Below, piece by piece: positions 41,501 through 50,500 of a DNA stretch of 64,000 nucleotides (position 1 is its first letter; the number at the start of each line of letters is the position of its first letter). The stretch is from Atherix ibis (Eukaryota > Arthropoda > Insecta > Diptera > Athericidae). The DNA lies in contig OY282605.1 in the NCBI GenBank assembly GCA_958298945.1, positions 31,660,811 through 31,724,810 of the forward strand, written 5' to 3'. Made by a program: the position numbers and the translations under genes. A model generated the notes under the pieces. It was not told where the DNA came from. It made no database searches and saw only the letters and a list, made by a program, of their open reading frames with translations.

Positions 41501-44500
41501 CACATTAGTTAAAATTTTTAATTTCGAAATAACGGGTTATCCATTGTGAGGTTCTGAAAGTACAACCGTGTCATTTGACAGCTGTCAAATACCCAAGATA
41601 GAGTTTTTAAGTTTAAGGTTTGCCATTTTTAAGTTTTAATCGGTAACTGAATGTGTTAAAGTTGAAAAAAATACAATAATTCTGAGGTAGCCATGATTTT
41701 TGTTGTTTTCGACCAAAATTTCCATCAACGATGAGGCTCATTTTTCGCTCGGTGGTTGCGACAATAGGCGAAATTGCCGTATAGGAAAATTCTGAGCGCT
41801 ACGGCCATACAATAACCAACTTATTTTAGCATAAAAATTAAAATATTAATCTGAATCTTATGTGGTATCTAAAAAAACAGCTCCACAAGCCACACAACAT
41901 GAAAATTTTTTGACGCGAACTAATTCCATGCATAATAGGAAGGTCCAATTAATATAATGAAATGAATCTGAATTTTAAATGTGTTTTATTTAACTTTAAT
42001 TTCCCAAGCACAAAAAAGATGACTTCTTATTTGAAATGTCAATATTAATTAGTATTTTTGCGTACAATAGAAAAAACAATTTCAAAAATATTTTTATTAA
42101 AATTAACTCAAATAAAAAACTAAATTTTTTTATGATTTTTTAGTTTGTTATATCATCGAGTTTTTACATTAAAAATGTGAAAAAATTCTACAAATGTGGT
42201 GATGTTGACGTAGACACGTTTCGAACAAAATTTTGTTCATCGATGAGGCTCATTTCTTGCTCGATGGATACGATATTAAGCAAAATTGCTGTATATGGAG
42301 CTCTCAAAACGCGGAAATGACTATGGAGGAGCCCCTGTATCCATGAAAAGTGCCTGTTTGTTGTACATTTTCGTCTGAAGGTATCATTGGTCAATGAAGA
42401 AGAAGAGACTATCACTGTAAATTCTAATCCCAATGGTCGTATGATAACCGAAATTTTTGGCCTGATCTGGAAGATTTTAGTTTAGACCATGTGTACTTTT
42501 AAAAAAAAACACGGCATCACAAGCCACACAAAAACATAAATTTTGGATTGTGCAAAAATTTCTCACGACTTATAATTTCGAAATTTGGTGATATCATTGG
42601 CCTCCAAGATGGTGCAATTTGACACCGTTGGACTGTTCCTTGGGGGGCATAATTTTTTTGCATACAATTCTCGAATTTAAGAGCATGTCAATACTTATAT
42701 TAAGTTAAGTAATGGCAGAGTTACAACCCGGAATGTGCAAAAAAGTTATAAAAAATTATCGCAAAAGGATGGAGTTCTGCAAGAAGTCTCCCGGCAGCCA
42801 TTTAAATTACTATGATAACCGATTTTTTTGGCCTGATCTGGAAGATTTTAGTCTAGCACATGTGTGGTTTAAAGAAACACGGCACCATAAGCCACACAAA
42901 AGCATAAATTTTGGATTTATTGTGCGAAAAGTTCCCAACGACTTGTAATTTCGAGATTTGGTAATATTGTAATTGGCATCCAAGATCGTGAAATTTGACG
43001 TCGTTGGACTTCTTTTTGTATGGCTACGCAAAATATCGCGTTTCTGCGGACAATTTTTAACTTTATAATATTTAAACACCCACAATCTGTCGAATAATGG
43101 CCAAATTACAGTTCGGTATAATCATTACAAATAACCTTAAAAGTTTCGAGTCGTGCAAAAAGTCTTATGGCAGCCATTTAAATGATTTTTTATTCCATGC
43201 ATAATGGCAAGGTCCCAGGCAAAATAATAAAATAAATTTTTCTTAAAAATCTGAATTTAAAGTGTGTTTTATTTTATTTTACTTTCCACTGCACAAAAAT
43301 GATTACCTTGAAGTACAAATGCAAGTTTAGAAAATTTTATGATTAGAAGATGGGCAATAAAATTTTTTAGTGCTTCTTAAAGAAGAGGCAACTTTTGAGT
43401 GGTTAATAGAAGGAGAAGAGTATCCCTTAGCATAAACAAGCATGATCGACCATAAAACTGTAGTGTGCATTTGCATTATTTTTGAATTAAGCAAATCTAT
43501 TTTTGGAGAATTTTGCAGACTGCAACGATAAAACTTATAGAATTTCGAAAATAGATCAAATGGAATTTGCAGCAACGTTAATATTATATTTTTAGTAAAC
43601 ACCTCTCCCGGTGGTGCGGCGATAGTGCAATAGGATGCGCATTAGCCGACACGTTTAGAAATGCATGTGATTCGTAATCGAAAGAAAATCTGTAGAACTT
43701 TTCTATTATTCCCTTCTTTTTTAGTCTCTTTTTTTCAGTATTCATGATAAATTGTGACCTGTTGCAGTTCGGATACTTACCATGAGGGAAAATTAGAAAA
43801 ATTGGACTTTGAATTTTAGCACACTTTATTATTGTCGCTTGTGTAACTATTTATGTTCAATCGATTCGAGAAGATTAGATTTTTCCTTTCGATCTATTTA
43901 GAATCGAAAATTTTAACGATTGATTTAAATATAATTCGCAATTATTCGAGGCAATAAAAAATATTGGCAATTTTATTTTATATATTATTTTTTTCTGCTT
44001 AGTATCAAATCTGTAACTATTGATTGACTAATTTAATTTTCTTGAATTTTTTTTCGATTTTGTTTTTTTTTTTCTTAAATAATTCAAATCTGAAAAACTA
44101 GACAACATGAAAAAACTAGTGTTCGGTTTACTCACAGTCGAGCAAATCATTTTTTGACGTTATCTAGCCAAACAAAAAGTTTTTCATTCGCCAAATGACC
44201 TTATGGTCGTCGGGGCAATACAATGGCCTTTGGCTCACTCTCAGGGACCTTAAATACCAAACAAACAAAAAACTGTTCATAAAATAATGTCTCAGCATTT
44301 TTCTCATTTGCTCCGATTGATGTTAAATATTTAATAAAAAAAATTATAACAAAAAAACATTTTGTACTTTAAAATTCGTAATTTTCCAAAATTTCTGATT
44401 TTTTTTTCGGAATAAGAATTATTACTAAAACTTGATAAAAATTAGGAGAATCTTCAATGTTCATAGGACAATATAATAAAAATATTTGCATTGACATAAA

Positions 44501-47500
44501 AAAAAACTAATTATTGTCTACAAAACCATCACCATTTTCTAATAATTGAGAAAATTTTTACCAATTACCCACCATAAACCTGGATTTTTTATAACTTTCA
44601 ATTAAATCAGCAAAAACCGAAAAAAAATAATTTTTATGATAAAAATCAGTTTATTCTAAAGCAAGTTAAGAAATTTAAAAACTGATCTACAGACTCTGTA
44701 AGGGGCTGAGAATTTTTATATGAATTATTTTTAAGGACCTTTTCTCTCTTATTATACTAATCGGCTAAAAACTAAATTCATCTAAGCAGAAATAATATAG
44801 AAAATAGAAATAATAATACAATATGAAGAAGAAAAAATACTTCAAAATAATTCGATATCATGACTACGAGTACGGTGCAAAATGAACTAACCACGATTTG
44901 TGTCCGAAACCAAATTCAAAAACGATCGGCTTTACTGTTTGGCGATCTTTGTTGTGCTACGAGAACATTTTGGACAATCCACTTACCTGTATTTGCCTTT
45001 CCAATTCATTGAGAATATCCGCTTTGGCCAGAGCAACCTGCTCTTGAAGACGTCGCTCATATTCAACAGCAATTTTTCTAATCTCAATACTTTCTATATT
45101 CACGTCATCTTCAGCTATGATATCCTTCGCATTATCAGTCTTGTTTGAGGTCTATCCCAATCGAAAGTCGGATACCATTCGAAGTAAGTTTTTAGGGTTA
45201 AGTTAATCGAAATGTCGTTTTTTTTTTTTTTTGGTTTTTCCCCACATTATTTTTTAATTTTCATTTAATTGTATATTCGATATTGAAATTTACAAAAACG
45301 ATTTTTTTTTTGTTTCGATTAATTATTTATCACGCAATATAGAAAAGCGTTTATGGTGTTTATGTGTTCGTACAAAATCATTTTTAAAACATTTTTTTTT
45401 CGATTTTTTTTTTATACATTTGAGTAGCAGGAAAAAAAGAGAAAAAAAATACATGCTGTTAGCACAATCGTCATAATATTAATTCAATATTTTATAAATA
45501 ATTTATTTTTAATGTTAATGGTTGACGAAATAGGGCCTGGGAATTTTTTGTAACAGCAAAAATTTCATTGAGTATCGGTTGTAATTATAAAATGTTGTGT
45601 CCGATTCTACTTTTACCAAACCCCGTAAAATTAGAAAATTTCGTAATATCCTTAATGTTTTTTTTTTTTAAATTTATAAAAATTTAAAAAAAAACCTAAG
45701 ATCTAGGATATAAGATATTATTTGATACGACCTTAGCAAGATATTGCATTTAAGAAAAAATGAATGCCAAAACCAAAGCTGATGAGCAGTTAAGTGCAAT
45801 TTTTCTGTACAATTTACTTGTCAGGTGAACGAAAAGACTAAAAAATGATACCAGCTTAGAGATTTTTAAATGGAATCAATGAATTTGTTTGAATGTTTCT
45901 TTATATGCTTTTTTATTCGGCCTGTAATACCCAATGAAATTTTATGCTTAAAATAAAATCATAGTTTTTTTTTTGTACAATTTTGAAAGAAATCAAATTA
46001 TTTATAATTATTCGTGCAAATTATTATTAAATACAATATTTTTATTTTCAAATTTTGGTTTTTATTTTTAATAATTTTTGATTAGTTTCATATATTAACT
46101 TTTGTTTTTTTTTCAAAGGCAAAATTATGATGATGAAAAATAACATTCATATTGTAGAGAAATAAAAATACTGAACTTACCATAAATTCATCGTCAGCAT
46201 ATTTGGCTTCAAAACGCTTTAATTTCTCATTCAATTTTTTGATGATCTCGTCGTGATTTTTCGCTATTTCATGCATCTTTTCTTGATAGAATATTTTTAG
46301 TTCTGCTGCCGAAATTTTTGGTTCCTTTTTATTAGGGAAATAAATAAAAAAAAATGCAATTAGTGATTAAAAGTTAAGAATAAGAGTTCGAATATTGAAA
46401 TATCTAATAAAATAGCGAAGGTATAAAATACGAGGGTAGTCCCAGAAGTACTCGACCTAACAAAGAAAACAAAAAAAATTAGGAACAAATAACTTTATTT
46501 CTAAACATACAAGGTGTATAAGCTTAAATCCGCTGTTTTTTAATCAAAAAAATATATGTTTTTTTTTCATAAAATACTTTTTTTATAGGCAAGTACTTTA
46601 AATAAAACAAATTTATTTAAAGTACTTGCCCTAGCTAGCTACACATTTTTCCCATCTCTCGGGCAATTAGTGGATACCACGCCAAAAAAAATTCCTTCTC
46701 TTTCAAGGCAAACCACTCATCAAGCCATTTTCGGACGTCTTCGTAAGAATCGAAGTGCTGCTCAGTGAGCGCGTAGCCCAACGACGAAAACAGGTGGTAG
46801 TCGGAAGGGACCAGGTCTGGTGAATAAGCGGGGTGGGGTAGCATCTCCCAGTTGAGTGTCTCCAAGTAGTTTCGGACCATTTTTGACATGTGCGATGGTG
46901 CGTTGTCGTGGAGGAAAATCAGCTTGTCATGTCTTTGTTGATAATCCGTCCTTTTTTAATGCAGATCACGGTGCAATTTAATCAGTTGTTGGTGGTAGCA
47001 GTGGGCATTGGCAGTTTCACCAGGTTTCAACATCTTATAGTAGACGATACGCTGCTGATTCCACCAAACGCACAGCATCGTCTTCCGTCCGAAGCGATTT
47101 GGTCTTGGGGAAGATGTTGATGGTTGGCCGCGATCAGCCCACGATATCTTGCGTTTAGGATTCTCGAAATATATCCACTTTTCATCACCTGCCACAATCC
47201 GATACAGGAACGACTTTCTTTTTTTCGGGCGAGCAAGATTTCGAAAGTGTTTTGGGGTCGCTCCATCTGCCTATCGTTCAATTCATGAGGCACCCACTTT
47301 CCGATCTTTTCAATCTTCCCCATAGCACGCAGACCCGTGGGAATGGGTGGTTGAGTAACACACAATTGCTCCGCGATTTTTTGTGATTGGGTATCGTCTT
47401 CGTGCAAAAGAGCCTGCAATTGATGGTGCTCAACCTTCCTAGGCCGATTTTCACGCTTCTTGTCCCACAAGTCAAAATTGACGTCTTTGAACGGCACTGT

Positions 47501-50500
47501 CACCATAGGCCTCCACAAGCATCAAGTAAAGCACTGTCACCATAAGCCTCCATAAGCATTCGATGCGATTTGGTAGCCGATTTTTTCAAATTGAAGCAGA
47601 AAAGCAGAGCTTCCCGCATATGCTTTTTTTCTGGCACAAAACTAGACATGATTACCAAAGGAAAAATGTATGTTGTTGTACGAAATTACTGACAATGTAC
47701 ACTGATTAATGTTGACAGATGTCAAACTCATAAAAAAAAAGTATGACGTGCTCATGGTAGCTTAATACGCTCACTCACGCCATTATGACCAAACGGATTT
47801 AAGCTTATGCCCCTGGTAGCCTCCTTCGAGCTTGATACACTTTTCCCAGCAATGTTCAATAGCTTCGATACCCCTTTTATAGTAAGAACCGTCGAGCTCC
47901 TCAAAGAAGCCATTAAACGCAGACTCCACTTACTGATTGTTGGCAAATTTTATACGACCGAGCAATTTTTTTCAAATTTGACGCAGAAATTCGAACTTGA
48001 ACTTACTGATTTTGACCATCGCGATAACGGAAGTGTGAACTGGTTCATTGTCTTGATGAAACAACGCTTTCTTTTTCACTAAATCCAGATTATAGTTATC
48101 GCATAATACTCGCCGATGATTGTTTTTCTTTTTTGAAGATAATCAATAAAAATTATCCCATGCTCATACCGAAAAAACTAACGCTATGAGCTTGCCAGTA
48201 AATGGAACTGTCTTCGTTTTCTTTGGGTGCCGATTCTCCCCTTTCAGGCCATTGTTTAGACTGTTCTTTCATCTTAAGTGTGAAGTAAAGAACCCATGTT
48301 TAATCCATGGTTATGAATCTACGCAAAACCTAGGCTTTATTGCTGCGAAAAATTGCCAAGCACTTGATTAAAACTTTTTCACGACACTGTTTATGTTCCA
48401 TTGTGAGCAAACGCGACACCCATCTTGCGCACAGCTTTCTCGTATCCAAATTTTCAGTAAATATGCAATGTACAGCACTTTTTGAAATGCTTACCATGAC
48501 TGCTATCCCGCGCACTTTCAGCTCATCCAATACCATTTTGTGGATTTCTTCATCATTTCTGGCGACAACTGCGATGGCCATCATGACAGTTCGTATGACA
48601 ACGTTTAAACTCCGCCACCCAATATTTTATTGTTATCGACGAAGGAGCAGATAACTCGGTTTTGATATTGGTTGGACTGAGACAAGTATTGTATCAAATA
48701 ACTATAACTAATTTTCTACATGTTTAAAAATTCACTAAGAACGTTCACTATTAATAGCTGTCAAACTGATACTAGACATCGCATCATCGTCAAGCTTCAA
48801 ACTTACGCTTTATAAGGTTGACTCTTTCGATCGTAATAATTTTTTTCAGATAACAACCAGCATTTCTATGTCAGGTCGGGTAGTTCTCGAACTACCCTCG
48901 TAAGGAGACGTCTAAGTCAGGGTACACTAATTGTGTGTAGCAAAATAGTACACAGACGATTTAAAATAAGTTATCTAAATACTCCGAAAATTTTAATTGT
49001 GCCCTGATTAAGCAATACTAAGAAGGCTATATTTTGCACATAATGGTCTTGGGCTCAAATCCAGCTAGTGGAATAGCTTGAGTGGAATTTACTTGAGTTA
49101 GGAATTTTTTCATATTCCGAACTCGCATTTAAGAAAGATTAGGTACACCTACAAGGACATGATAGTTGTATTGGTACTTGCGGTCATTTTAAAATGAGCT
49201 TTAATGTAGAAGTTTGCTTCAAAATTCGGATTGAGTGCAAAGTCAATTTCTCTGAACAAAATTGGCTTTAATATCAAGGTCGACGTCATTTAATTCAAGG
49301 CGGAGGTTCATCGCGCTCGGTGTCAAGTTCTAATACGAACTCAATACAATAATTTGAAATTTATAAATTCTGCCTTTAAAAAAATACTAACGACTCTGGG
49401 ATAACTAATCTAATAATTATAATTTTTAGAATTTAAAAATGGAAAAAAAACTTACAGTCTCATTTCTATTGAAATCACCAGCCCCGATGAGGACATCGTC
49501 ACTTCCTTGCAACAACGTCGTCGGTGTCATCTGTCTGTGCGTTGGACTAGTGTACAATTCACTACGAGATCGTTTCCTTGGACTAGGCTCTTTCAAAACC
49601 TTATCAGCTTCAACATCTTCAGAGAGGTTATCCTGGTCAGATATATCCGAATTGGTATCAGCGGAATTTTTCTGACTTTTCTGCGAGAATACTTCTTCCG
49701 AATAACTGAAAATAATAATCAATCAAAGTTATCACGAATTAACTAAAAGAAATGTTTAATCATAATTAATTGGAATGAAATGAAAGTGGACAATGGCCGA
49801 CTTACTGTTTTTCAAGATCAGCACATTTCTTCTCAAAATAAGTACGTAAGTCCTCCATTTCACGGGCATGTATTCCTTCAAGCTCTTGTCGCAGTTGAAC
49901 TAATTCGGTTGATCCATCTTTAACGTTCATCAATAGTGCCCGTAAACGATTAACCTGTAAACGGAACAATCAAATTGTTTTAGATAAGTTAAAAGTTGAG
50001 GTTAAATAAATAATTTAGTAAGACTTAGTTTTTATATATTTTATTGTGTGTATGTTTTTACTTAAAACGAGTACTGAGTTTATTTTTAAAATTTGCTATC
50101 ATAATTAAAACCATAATGTCTCTTATCGAAAAGCAACGAAAATACTCACTTCAGCATCTCTGGTACGCTTTTCAGCATCCAATTGATCCATTAATTGTTT
50201 AATTTCTTCTTCAAATTTGAAGCGATTCTTTGCCAGCTCTTGACTTAAGAAATCATCGAATTTTTTGTGTACCATATAAAATATACGAAGTTCTTCCGGA
50301 GTTAAACATTTTTGAAACTGTTCAATTTGCTTATTAATAAGTAGTTCAGGTTCGAAAAAATCAAAAGTTGACACGGGCTCCTCGGAAAGTTGTCTCTCCT
50401 TTGAATTTCGAATCGATGCACTTATCTTGTCCTCATTATCTGTCAGAAAATTTCGATCTAAGTCGTCGTCGCTTTCACTGACCAAATCTATGGAAATCTC

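Noticed and set aside
43604..43690. tRNA-like or SINE-like patch (GGTGGTGCGGCGATAGTGC)
   Set aside because: No foldable cloverleaf and no good A box and B box pair. A similar weak B-box-like string near 49056 is also not enough.
46890..48654. Plus-strand frames across the nested mariners
   Set aside because: Reverse-strand shadows of two minus-strand transposases.
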